From NCBI RefSeq assembly GCF_006352475.1, contig NZ_VCMZ01000001.1, forward strand, positions 744,001-808,000: a stretch of 64,000 nucleotides of DNA, written 5' to 3'. Positions 8,187-16,467 of this stretch are shown in pieces (within the stretch, counting starts at the first letter, position 1; each line of letters opens with the position of its first letter). A program made the position numbers and the translations under genes. Source of the DNA: Acinetobacter pullicarnis. Lineage in GTDB: Bacteria; Pseudomonadota; Gammaproteobacteria; Pseudomonadales; Moraxellaceae. The notes under the pieces are model-generated. The model saw only the letters and a program-made list of their open reading frames with translations. It made no database searches and was not told the DNA's origin.

Positions 8187-9227
8187 CTAATGCCTAAACT
8201 GTCGTGGATTGACCCCGAACCAGCGTTTAAATGCTCGAGAAAATGCACTGACTTCTGAGTAGCCCAACAGAAAGGCCATTTCAGAAATGGGAATATTTTT
8301 TTGTTTAATATAATAGTCTGCCAGTTCACAACGTACCGCTTCGACCAAGGCGCTGTAATTTAAACCTTCGGCTTTAAGTCTACGGGTGAGAACGCAACTG
8401 GTAAAACCTAAATCACTGGCGATTTTTTCTAAATGAGGTTCGCCATCCGCCAGCTCAATTTGAATATGGGAACGGACTTGATCGCTTAAGCTTTGCAGCG
8501 GAGTAGCGACATTGAGCAAATGTAAAGTATCGAGCATGACCTTGAACAGCATTGAATCGTGCATAGGCATGCTGCATTGCAAATCTTTTTTAAGTAAGAC
8601 GATTGAATTATAAGGTTGTTCAAAAAATACTGGTGCATTAAATAATTTACTGTGTTCTTGCCAAAACTCAGGCCGAGTATGTTCAAAGTGAATTTCACGT
8701 GGGGAATAATGCTGGCCTAACATTTCACGAATAACATTCATGAATATTCCGATGGTGAATTCTGCATCTTGGCGACGGGTTAAGATGGCGCCATGTTGAA
8801 TTTGATAGTCAATGCGCCAACATTCACCAAGATCGAGCATGCGGGTCATGGTATCTTTTTGATGTAAATGAAAGTAGTTGGCCATATTTTTGAGGGCGCT
8901 TTCTAAATCGGGGGAGCAAAGTGCAATATAGCCAATCAGTCCCAATGACTTAGGTTGAAACTGTTGACCATAGTAGAGCCCAAAGTTGTCACAGCCAGAT
9001 TGTTCCGCTGCGTATTCAAGGACTTTACAGTAGTTAGGTAAATGCAAACTCAGCGTAGGGCTAAGTAAGCGTTCGGGATTGATGCCGCTACTGCCAAAAA
9101 CACGGTCAACATCGGCACCTTGTTGAATAATAAAATCACTCAAACCCGATGCAGCTGCGGACAATACCCCTTGGTTACTCATATTGGTTACTTCACCAAT
9201 CAATTGAGTTGAATGGATATGGATCAT
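8187..9227 (-). CDS. AraC-family transcriptional regulator (arabinose-binding-like N-domain)
   Basis: A 346-aa regulator. The C-terminal third has two HTH motifs typical of AraC/XylS activators, with the signature MAFLLGYSEVSAFSRAFKRW then FGVNPRQFRH. The large N-terminal domain resembles the arabinose-binding-fold domain of OruR/ArgR-type AraC regulators (for example LGLIGYIALCSPDLESALK). It is read in the same direction as the kinase gene upstream, with a 150-bp gap, so the pair could be co-transcribed. By position it may activate the kinase or permease in response to the substrate. Starts at 9227 and at an in-frame ATG about 14 codons later both have passable ribosome sites. Confidence 0.92.
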   Translation of the reverse strand: MIHIHSTQLIGEVTNMSNQGVLSAAASGLSDFIIQQGADVDRVFGSSGINPERLLSPTLSLHLPNYCKVLEYAAEQSGCDNFGLYYGQQFQPKSLGLIGYIALCSPDLESALKNMANYFHLHQKDTMTRMLDLGECWRIDYQIQHGAILTRRQDAEFTIGIFMNVIREMLGQHYSPREIHFEHTRPEFWQEHSKLFNAPVFFEQPYNSIVLLKKDLQCSMPMHDSMLFKVMLDTLHLLNVATPLQSLSDQVRSHIQIELADGEPHLEKIASDLGFTSCVLTRRLKAEGLNYSALVEAVRCELADYYIKQKNIPISEMAFLLGYSEVSAFSRAFKRWFGVNPRQFRH

Positions 9228-9377
9228 GAGAAATCCCTTTGTTGTTATAATTTAATATTTAGAGCAAAATGCATACCAGCTTTTTAATTAATTCCTTTAA
9301 AAGCACGTCCTTGTGCATCTACTCCATGAATATAAATTAAATTTTATGAAGCCTGAAATCGGCTTGACCATCCAATG

Positions 9378-10379
9378 TTATACACCAACTGGCATTTGGT
9401 TCGCCAAGTATTTTTTACATAAGCGTACCGTTTCATTTGACCATTGATCACCTAAACTCAGTGCCATTTCGGTGCTGGCATGTGATCCATTCCATGCCAT
9501 GATTTGAATCCGACGTTGCATAATAAAGGTGGGAATAAGTGCATATTCGGCATCACTAATATGGCCGATGCGCTCATAGCCTTTGAGCCAATGCTCAACC
9601 CATTCTGGTGCAGCCGCATGATGTTCATTAAAGCTAATCGCAGCGGCCAAATCATGCATAAACCAGCTCATGCCGCAGTCATCAAAATCAATCACACCAA
9701 TGCGTTCATTATTGAGCAGTAAATTGGTTAAACGCAGGTCTGCGTGGATTAAACCATAGCGATCTGCGCCTTGACCAAAATCATCGAGCTTGGCTTTGAT
9801 AATGCCCAGTGTCTCATCAATAATGCGGTGATCTTGGGGATTTAAATGTGGTGCATGCTGCCAGTTGCCCCAGTGTCCGTCAGACCCAACCATGGTCTGG
9901 TGATTCCACACGATGCGTTTAAAATGTGCAGGTGGTTGCCATTGCTTACTATGTTGATGTAATCGCCCCGTAATTTGTCCCAATTGCTGAAATGCCGCTG
10001 GACTCACATCGACGGTGGGCATTTCACCATCCACCCAATTAAACAGCACCGCATAGCGCTGGGTGTTTTCATCTAAATTTAAGCAGAGTACGCGTTGTCC
10101 CTGTTGTGCAGGAATGGCTTGGGGGACTGCAATACCATTGCTATTGAGTGCATCGAGCCATGCTAATTCACTTTCAATGTCTTGCTTGGAGTGGTAATGC
10201 GGACGATGAATCCGCAGTGCATAACGCGCTTGCGGGGTACGAATAATAAAGGTCGCATTTTCAGACTGGCACAATAAACGAATATCGCCTTGATAGGCAT
10301 TTGAATAGAAGGTCATCGCCTGGCTAGCCAGTTGTAAGAGCTGGTTATGGCTTAAATATTCATTTTGTTCAACTGACAT
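9378..10379 (-). CDS. APH-fold small-molecule kinase (probable ethanolamine/amino-alcohol kinase)
   Basis: A 333-aa phosphotransferase of the aminoglycoside phosphotransferase/choline kinase fold. The catalytic loop is HADLRLTNLL (Asp about 214, Asn about 219) and the metal-binding segment is IDFDD (about 230-234). Homoserine, ethanolamine, choline and hydroxylysine kinases share this fold. AGGAG six bases upstream fixes the start at 10379 in preference to the ATG at 10412. It is divergent from an ethanolamine-type permease and lies in the same island as a phospho-lyase-like PLP enzyme, so phosphorylation of an imported amino alcohol is the best reading. Hydroxylysine or another alcohol is possible; a resistance role is less likely. 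Confidence 0.75.
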   Translation of the reverse strand: MSVEQNEYLSHNQLLQLASQAMTFYSNAYQGDIRLLCQSENATFIIRTPQARYALRIHRPHYHSKQDIESELAWLDALNSNGIAVPQAIPAQQGQRVLCLNLDENTQRYAVLFNWVDGEMPTVDVSPAAFQQLGQITGRLHQHSKQWQPPAHFKRIVWNHQTMVGSDGHWGNWQHAPHLNPQDHRIIDETLGIIKAKLDDFGQGADRYGLIHADLRLTNLLLNNERIGVIDFDDCGMSWFMHDLAAAISFNEHHAAAPEWVEHWLKGYERIGHISDAEYALIPTFIMQRRIQIMAWNGSHASTEMALSLGDQWSNETVRLCKKYLANQMPVGV

Positions 10380-10558
10380 AAAATTCTCCTTCCTTAGATT
10401 TTTGTCTGGCATGTGGATTGCCCTGACTCGATCTTATAAAAGAAAAAATCATGGAACTTGACTTCAAATGATCTGGAAGCATTTTAAGGTCAAGTCTTCC
10501 GCTTTATTTTTACGCAAGATGGAATTCATAAATAAGCAGACAGGGTGGTTGCGATAAA

Positions 10559-11971
10559 ATGAAACAATCTGAATTGAATGTGGAACATTCTGTAAGTGAA
10601 GAAGAATATTTTGCTAAACGCACGTTAAAAAAAGGCGCGGTAGGCTGGCTACTCTTGGTTGGGCTTGGCATTTCATATGTGATCTCGGGTGATTTTGCGG
10701 GCTGGAACTTTGGACTGGCTCAAGGCGGTTGGGGCGGTATGTTTATCGCGACGGTGATCGTGGCGTTCATGTATTTGTGTATGAGTTTGGCGATGTCAGA
10801 AATGTCGACCATGTTGCCCACGGCTGGCGGTGGTTATAGCTTTGCGCGGGTTGCATTTGGGCCTTTTGGGGGGTATCTGACGGGGACTGCAATCCTGATT
10901 GAATATGCGATTGCACCTGCTGCCATCGCTGTTTTTATTGGTGCTTATTGCGAATCTTTATTTGGCGTGGGTGGTTGGCTAATCTATTTAATTTGTTATT
11001 TGGTGTTTATGGGACTGCATTTAAAAGGCGCAGGCGAAGCATTAAAGATCATGTTTGTAATTACCTCGGTGGCCTGTATCGCATTACTGGTTTTTATTAT
11101 TGCGATGATTCCGCATTTTAATAGCCAAAATCTATTTAATATTGCTGCGGGAAATAATGTCGGTGCCAGTGCCTTTTTGCCTTTTGGTTATATTGGTATT
11201 TGGGCAGCAGTGCCTTATGCGATTTGGTTTTTCTTGGCGGTTGAAGGGGTTCCTTTGGCAGCCGAAGAAGTTAAAGATCCGGTGCGTGCCTTACCACGAG
11301 GCTTGATTGGTGCCATGCTTATTTTAGCGGCTTTTGCCTTATTGATTTTATTTTTAAGTGCGGGCGCTGCAGGTGCGGACTTACTCAAAAACTCAGGAGC
11401 ACCATTGGTTGATGCCTTAAAAGCAGTGTATGGACAAAATACTTGGCTGGCTAGTTTTGTGAATTTCGTTGGTTTAGCTGGTTTGATTGCCAGTTTCTTT
11501 TCGATTATTTATGCTTATTCGCGACAAATTTTTGCCTTATCTCGTGCTGGTTATTTACCGAAAAGTTTATCGCTGACCAATGCCAATAAAGCACCAGCAT
11601 TGGCGATTATTGTCCCGGGCATTGTTGGGTTTTTATTGTCACTCAGTGGTGAGGGAGATTTACTGATTTTGATGGCGGTCTTTGGTGCGACGATTTCTTA
11701 TGTGTTGATGATGCTGTCGCATATCAAACTGCGCTTATCTCGTCCTGATTTAGCCCGTCCGTATAAAACACCGGGTGGGATTGTGACTTCAATTATTGCC
11801 TTGATTTTAGCTGCGATTGCTGTGGTGGCCGGTTTGATGGTAAATCCTAAAATATGGTTAATTGCCGCAATAATTTATATCGTGTTTATCTTATATTTTA
11901 TTTTTTATAGTCGGCATCATTTGGTGAAGGGCACACCTGAACAAGAGTTTGCTCGTATTGATGATGAATAA
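10559..11971 (+). CDS. eat: APC-family permease, ethanolamine permease type
   Basis: A 470-aa amino acid-polyamine-organocation permease with about 12 helices. The segment SGDFAGWNFGLAQGGWGGM and the following MPTAGGGYSFARVAFG-type region (here LPTAGGGYSFARVAFGP) are close to bacterial ethanolamine permeases as I remember them. It should import ethanolamine or a similar amine across the inner membrane. It is divergent from the kinase gene, 179 bp apart, so the two likely share regulation. The upstream ribosome site (AGGGTGG) is weak. Family membership is clear; the substrate is inferred from resemblance plus neighbours. Confidence 0.8.
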   Translation: MKQSELNVEHSVSEEEYFAKRTLKKGAVGWLLLVGLGISYVISGDFAGWNFGLAQGGWGGMFIATVIVAFMYLCMSLAMSEMSTMLPTAGGGYSFARVAFGPFGGYLTGTAILIEYAIAPAAIAVFIGAYCESLFGVGGWLIYLICYLVFMGLHLKGAGEALKIMFVITSVACIALLVFIIAMIPHFNSQNLFNIAAGNNVGASAFLPFGYIGIWAAVPYAIWFFLAVEGVPLAAEEVKDPVRALPRGLIGAMLILAAFALLILFLSAGAAGADLLKNSGAPLVDALKAVYGQNTWLASFVNFVGLAGLIASFFSIIYAYSRQIFALSRAGYLPKSLSLTNANKAPALAIIVPGIVGFLLSLSGEGDLLILMAVFGATISYVLMMLSHIKLRLSRPDLARPYKTPGGIVTSIIALILAAIAVVAGLMVNPKIWLIAAIIYIVFILYFIFYSRHHLVKGTPEQEFARIDDE

Positions 11972-12006
11972 TGTCAGTCATACTGCATGAAAGTGCAGTG
12001 TTATGT

Positions 12007-12045
12007 GTCGCTGGCGATGAATACGATTCCATCATCGCCAGCGAC
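12007..12045. other. Perfect 14-bp hairpin between convergent genes, no T-run
   Basis: GTCGCTGGCGATGA (12007-12020) pairs perfectly with 12032-12045 across an 11-nt loop, between the convergent permease and HdeD-like genes. It is more GC-rich than its surroundings. Neither strand has a T-run after it, so it is not a standard intrinsic terminator, though it could stall polymerase or protect mRNA 3' ends. Confidence 0.6.
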
Positions 12046-12069
12046 GCGCCCAATAAGCAATAACGTCAA

Positions 12070-12636
12070 TTAGTCTGCTGAGCTTTTGGGTACTTCACGT
12101 CGAATATAAGAAGCCAGTCTTAAATAGTTAATGCCTTGGAAGAGAATATCCATTGCCAAGAATAAGCCCAATACCCAAAATGGTGCATCTGGCGTTTGCA
12201 TAATAATAATACCAGTGACGAAGGTTAATATGCCGGAGAATAATGACCAACCCCAACCTTCAATACGGTATAACAGCGCACCCAGTGTACGCAAAATACC
12301 AGAGATAATCAGAAAAATTGCCAAGATTGCGGTGAGGACAATGGCCGCTTGTACTGGGGTCGCCCAAACATAATAACCCGCGATAATATATAAGATGCTA
12401 GACAGTGCCCAGAGCCAACGATAGCCCCCTTCAAAAAATTTAAATGCGGCGATAAAGGTAAAAACACCACCAAACATCATTAGTCCACCGAGGATTAATA
12501 CGGCGGTTAAGGTTGCAAAAGGCAAAGAGATGAACATGACAAGACCAAATAAGGTCAGCAAAGTTCCTAAGGCTAAATACCATTTCCGATTTTCATGCAG
12601 TTGATGGCGAACTAAATCATTTCCTACTGTTTTCAT
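12070..12636 (-). CDS. HdeD-family (DUF308) membrane protein
   Basis: A 188-aa inner-membrane protein with about six hydrophobic helices arranged as repeats, as in HdeD/DUF308 proteins (for example ILGGLMMFGGVFTFIAAFKF and GILRTLGALLYRIEGW). E. coli HdeD contributes to acid resistance at high cell density, but the biochemical role is unknown. I start it at the ATG at 12636; a TTG four codons earlier is also in frame. It stands alone, convergent with the permease. Confidence 0.85.
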   Translation of the reverse strand: MKTVGNDLVRHQLHENRKWYLALGTLLTLFGLVMFISLPFATLTAVLILGGLMMFGGVFTFIAAFKFFEGGYRWLWALSSILYIIAGYYVWATPVQAAIVLTAILAIFLIISGILRTLGALLYRIEGWGWSLFSGILTFVTGIIIMQTPDAPFWVLGLFLAMDILFQGINYLRLASYIRREVPKSSAD

Positions 12637-12974
12637 AATTTTTCTCAAGTCTTACTTTGGAATCATGTGGTTATATCATGAACATAGGCATAACTTGGTT
12701 ATATCGTTGATTGATGTTGTTATCATTTCTTTGTCGGAGATGTTATTTACTTGATATTTTCTTAATTTAATGCCAAGTAAATAAAGAGTAATATTGGATG
12801 TGTGTATTCTTTATCTTTGAATGAGCATATTCATTTATCTTGCGTTTGGGCTGAAGGATATTGAGTGCGATGTTGTAGGTCGGCTAGTATCGTGCTTCAT
12901 TTTCAATATTATATTTTTACCTATAGGTCGATTATTTTTTTTAAATTATTTTTAGTAATTTAAGTAAAGTTGAC
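12637..12974. other. Intergenic region, HdeD-like / LysR
   Basis: About 338 AT-rich bases, presumably with the HdeD-like promoter and the end of the LysR transcript. A 10-bp palindrome ACCTATAGGT lies at 12919-12928 and TATAGGT recurs at the LysR stop. No gene is visible. Confidence 0.45.
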
Positions 12975-13952
12975 TTATAGGTGAATTTGCGTATGTACTC
13001 GAAGTTCTGTTCGAATATCTGTTGTGATTTCTAAAATAAAGTTTCTTAGCCATTGGATACGTGAATCTTGCTTATTCTCAACATTCCAAATCATCTGAAC
13101 GGTAAAAGAGGGTGCCAAGTGCAAGGGCACAGGATTGACGCGAATTTTACTGTTATTTTCAGCAAAAAGTTCGGCGCCATAAGTCGGCATGGTCACGATT
13201 AAATCCGTACCAATAATGGAATTGATTGCGGTCGAAAAATTAAAAAAAGTAGCTTTAACTTTACGTTTATAACCTTCTGCTTCAAAGAATTCATCTAAGA
13301 ATCCGACACGACCACCGTCAAAAATCACCCGTGCATGTGGCGCATAAACATAGCCTTCAAAGTGCATTGCTTGCTTAAGTTGATAGACATCATTGTCATA
13401 AACACATGAATATGAAGATGAAAATAAATCTGCTGCCTGATACTGCGAACTCATACTTTTGGGATTTGAGCAGATCACCAGATCTGCATCATCTTCGGTA
13501 AAGCGCTTTAACCAAAAATGGCTATTGGTCTGTAAAAAAACAAAGTTAACCGCCAAGGAGCGTTTTTGCGCTTCACTTATGATTTTTTGGGCTAAAAGGC
13601 ATTCAACATCATCGGTTAAGCCAATTCGAAAGGTCTCTTTTGTGCTTTCAGGTGAGAAGTCATTTTCTTGGGTTACCCGAATAATCAGGTCTGAAATACT
13701 CTTCAGCGCTTCATTGATAATGGGGGATATTTCAACTGCTTTATCCGTAGGATTCATGCCATGTGATGTGCGGATAAAAAGCTCGTCTTGGAAGATGACG
13801 CGTAGCTTGCGCAGTGAAGCGCTGACCGCACTTTGAGTGAGGAACAGTGACTTTGCTGCACGGGTGACACTGCGCTCAATCATCAAGGCTTGAAAGGCAA
13901 CCAATAGGTTCAGGTCGATGCGGCTGATATTACTGAGATTACTATAAGTCAT
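12975..13952 (-). CDS. LysR-family transcriptional regulator of the nitrilase operon
   Basis: A 325-aa LysR regulator. The N-terminal winged HTH runs over about residues 12-70 (RIDLNLLVAFQALMIERSVT, then AAKSLFLTQSAVSASLRKLR). The rest is the periplasmic-binding-protein-like effector domain. The HTH flavour (DLNLLVAF, SVTRAA) is that of the NodD/NahR-like group, whose members usually activate catabolic genes. It is divergent from the transporter-nitrilase pair with a perfect dyad in the 112-bp gap, so it most likely controls that pair and itself. The inducer is unknown. Confidence 0.92.
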   Translation of the reverse strand: MTYSNLSNISRIDLNLLVAFQALMIERSVTRAAKSLFLTQSAVSASLRKLRVIFQDELFIRTSHGMNPTDKAVEISPIINEALKSISDLIIRVTQENDFSPESTKETFRIGLTDDVECLLAQKIISEAQKRSLAVNFVFLQTNSHFWLKRFTEDDADLVICSNPKSMSSQYQAADLFSSSYSCVYDNDVYQLKQAMHFEGYVYAPHARVIFDGGRVGFLDEFFEAEGYKRKVKATFFNFSTAINSIIGTDLIVTMPTYGAELFAENNSKIRVNPVPLHLAPSFTVQMIWNVENKQDSRIQWLRNFILEITTDIRTELRVHTQIHL

Positions 13953-13998
13953 TTTTATATTTCATTTGCCTATTAAATTCAAATATCTACACTCAATT

Positions 13999-14021
13999 TG
14001 AGCACTAAACAAGCATGCTCA
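13999..14021. promoter_or_regulatory. LysR-type operator candidate TGAGCA-N11-TGCTCA
   Basis: A perfect 6-bp inverted repeat with an 11-base spacer lies between the divergent LysR gene and the MHS transporter gene. The size and position fit a LysR recognition site. A second perfect palindrome, ATTGATATCAAT, occurs at 14032-14043, close to the transporter ribosome site. Confidence 0.6.
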
Positions 14022-14064
14022 TATCCTAGATATTGATATCAATCATAACAGGGGAACTTTGTGT

Positions 14065-15396
14065 ATGGATGCACAAGATACACCATCTTTCAGGGATGCA
14101 GCGGGAAAACCTTCCCAATCAAAGAGAAAATTAACCACGAAACAAGCGGTTGCCGTTGGTATTGGCAACTTCATGGAATGGTTCGATTTTGCAATTTATG
14201 GCTATTTTGCCGCAGTCATCGGAATGGTTTTTTTCCCATCGGATGAGCCCGGCATATCATTGCTGTCTTCATTGGCTGTGTTTGCAGTCGGCTTTATTGC
14301 ACGACCATTCGGTGCCTTGGTTTTAGGGCCTTTAGGCGATAAGTTTGGTCGAAAATTTGTATTAATGGTCACTGTTTTTGGCATGGGGGTTTTTACCACC
14401 CTCATCGGGCTATTACCTGGCTATGCCGTACTTGGAATTATGGCACCGATCATTCTAATTATTTTGCGTTTTTTACAAGGCATGATGGTTGGTGGAGAGT
14501 GGTCGAGTGCGGGTATTTTTCTGTTGGAAAGTGCCGATGATGACCGACGTGCCCGAGCGGCCAGTTTAATTACCTGTACCGCAGGGATTGCCTTTTTAAT
14601 GGGTACGGCAACGGCAGCAGTGTTGAACTCGGTACTGACTGACGAACAAGTGATGAATTGGGGCTGGCGGATTCCATTTGTGCTTTCAATCGGGATGACT
14701 TTTTTAGCAATTTTTATTCGCCGTCGTTTAGAAGACACCCCAATCTACATGGAGTTGCAGCAGCGTAAGGCAGAAAACAACATTCCTGTTATTCCGTTTC
14801 AGAGCAAAATGCGCTCTTTTATTATTGCATTTTCATTCTCTGCTTTATTTGGTGTTTCACTTTATTACTTCATCACCTATGCGACGAATCACCTTGTGAA
14901 CGTGGTGCATTTACCGAAGATCACGGCACTTTGGATCTGTAGTTTGGCATTGTTGATCTATTGTTTTATGCATCCTTTTGTTGGACGTATGGTCGATAAA
15001 GTCGGGCGTCGTAAACCATTGTTATGGACAGCAGCAGGTTTAACGCTGTCTGCATATCCTATTTTTCTGATGTGGAACACTGGCAATAGCTTTCTTATTT
15101 TAGTCTCGTTGCTGCTGCTTGGTTTCTTCGTCTGTAATGCCGCTGTGCTAAATGTAGTTCTTTTGGTTGAAGTTTTCCCAGCTTCAATTCGCTCAACTGG
15201 TGCGGCATTGGGCCATAACATTGCTTCTGCGGTGCTTGCCGGCCCCGGTCCTTTCATTGCGGTGGCACTGATTCAATGGACTGGAAATCCCAATATCCCT
15301 TCAGCTTATTTGGCCGGTGTTTCGATCTGCTGTTTTCTCATTTTATTTTTTATGTTGCCTGAAACCAAAGGCAAAGATTTGTTGAGCGATGAATAA
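14065..15396 (+). CDS. MFS transporter, metabolite:H+ symporter (MHS) type
   Basis: A 443-aa transporter with 12 predicted helices. FMEWFDFAIYGYFA near the N-terminus and the loop motif GDKFGRKFVL are typical of the MHS subgroup (ProP, KgtP, ShiA), which imports small carboxylates, osmolytes and related metabolites with protons. GGGGAA eight bases upstream favours the ATG at 14065 over the TTG at 14059. The nitrilase starts 16 bases after its stop, so the two form an operon. It probably imports the nitrile substrate or moves its acid product; the substrate cannot be read from sequence. Confidence 0.93.
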   Translation: MDAQDTPSFRDAAGKPSQSKRKLTTKQAVAVGIGNFMEWFDFAIYGYFAAVIGMVFFPSDEPGISLLSSLAVFAVGFIARPFGALVLGPLGDKFGRKFVLMVTVFGMGVFTTLIGLLPGYAVLGIMAPIILIILRFLQGMMVGGEWSSAGIFLLESADDDRRARAASLITCTAGIAFLMGTATAAVLNSVLTDEQVMNWGWRIPFVLSIGMTFLAIFIRRRLEDTPIYMELQQRKAENNIPVIPFQSKMRSFIIAFSFSALFGVSLYYFITYATNHLVNVVHLPKITALWICSLALLIYCFMHPFVGRMVDKVGRRKPLLWTAAGLTLSAYPIFLMWNTGNSFLILVSLLLLGFFVCNAAVLNVVLLVEVFPASIRSTGAALGHNIASAVLAGPGPFIAVALIQWTGNPNIPSAYLAGVSICCFLILFFMLPETKGKDLLSDE

Positions 15397-15411
15397 TCAA
15401 GGAGTATCACC

Positions 15412-16353
15412 ATGACAAAAGTTGTTGTAATTCAAGCTGCATCCTTTCCTTTTGAAGCAATGAAAAGTATTGATAAAGCATGTGAAATTCTAAAAAAAGT
15501 AGCCAGTAATGGTGCCAAGATTGCTGTTTTTCCCGAAGCCTTTATTGGGGGTTATCCAAAGGGCAGTCATTTTGGCAGCGTGGTTGGAAATCGTTCCATG
15601 GATGGACGCAAACTGTATCAAAAATATGTGGAAGGTGCGGTGAGTCTAGATGGCCCAGAAATGGCAAGACTGGCCAAAGCCGTTACTGAAACGGGGGTGC
15701 ATACGGTCATTGGCATCATCGAAAAATATGGTCGTACTTTGTACTGTACTTGTGTGACTTTGGCACCAGAAACCGGTGTTGCAGGTATCCATCGTAAACT
15801 GATGCCAACAGGACAAGAACGTTTGATTTGGGGTTTTGGCGATGGTTCAACCATTGAAACTGTCGATAGCCCTTATGGTCGAATTGGCAGTGTGATCTGT
15901 TGGGAAAATTATATGCCGGCATTAAGACAAGCGATGTATGCACAAGGAACTGAGATTTACTGTGCACCGACTGCAGATGACCGTAAAACTTGGGCCAGTT
16001 CAATGATTCATATTGCAGTTGAAGGTCGGGTGTTTGTGCTGTCATCGTGTCAGGTGACCAAACTTTCTGATTATCCTGATTATTTTCAAGAACAATTTAT
16101 TATGAAAGATCATCAGGAGGATGACTACCTGATGCATGGCGGCAGCATGATCGTAAATCCATATGGGGAAGTGCTGGCAGGGCCTGTTTATGATGAAGAA
16201 GTTGAACTTTATGCGGATATAGATTTAAGCATGATTCAACAAACCAATCTTGATTATGATGTCTGTGGGCATTATTCACGTCCCGATGTTTTTAACCTAC
16301 AGGTGGATACAGCCCCGAAAAGCGCAGTCGAGTTTTTAAACGCGACGAATTAA
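15412..16353 (+). CDS. Nitrilase (carbon-nitrogen hydrolase superfamily)
   Basis: A 313-aa cytoplasmic enzyme of the nitrilase branch. The Glu-Lys-Cys triad is visible at E42 (FPEAFIGGYP), K129 (HRKLMPTGQERLIWG) and C163 (VICWENYMP). CWENYMP and the HRKLMPT segment mark true nitrilases (EC 3.5.5.1), which turn R-CN into the carboxylic acid and ammonia, rather than amidases. Length is slightly short of the common 330-370 aa; the C-terminal tail is brief. AAGGAG eight bases before the ATG gives a strong start. Aliphatic, aryl or cyanide-type substrates cannot be separated here. Confidence 0.93.
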   Translation: MTKVVVIQAASFPFEAMKSIDKACEILKKVASNGAKIAVFPEAFIGGYPKGSHFGSVVGNRSMDGRKLYQKYVEGAVSLDGPEMARLAKAVTETGVHTVIGIIEKYGRTLYCTCVTLAPETGVAGIHRKLMPTGQERLIWGFGDGSTIETVDSPYGRIGSVICWENYMPALRQAMYAQGTEIYCAPTADDRKTWASSMIHIAVEGRVFVLSSCQVTKLSDYPDYFQEQFIMKDHQEDDYLMHGGSMIVNPYGEVLAGPVYDEEVELYADIDLSMIQQTNLDYDVCGHYSRPDVFNLQVDTAPKSAVEFLNATN

Positions 16354-16380
16354 GCTAAAACGAAAGTTTGTATCGCAATA

Positions 16381-16413
16381 AAAAATGCTGAGCAGCACAT
16401 GCTCAGCATTTTT
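16381..16413. terminator. Bidirectional intrinsic terminator
   Basis: A 14-bp perfect stem (AAAAATGCTGAGCA and its complement) with a 5-nt loop, A-rich before and T-rich after. It separates the nitrilase from the convergent MFS gene. Confidence 0.88.
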
Positions 16414-16467
16414 GTTTTAGTATTTTTAGCTTCGGATTTTTGTTTTCATAACGGTGTTGCCAATGAC

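Noticed and set aside
9378..10379. Antibiotic resistance phosphotransferase
   Set aside because: The fold is shared with aminoglycoside kinases, but the neighbourhood with an ethanolamine-type permease and a PLP lyase favours a metabolic kinase.
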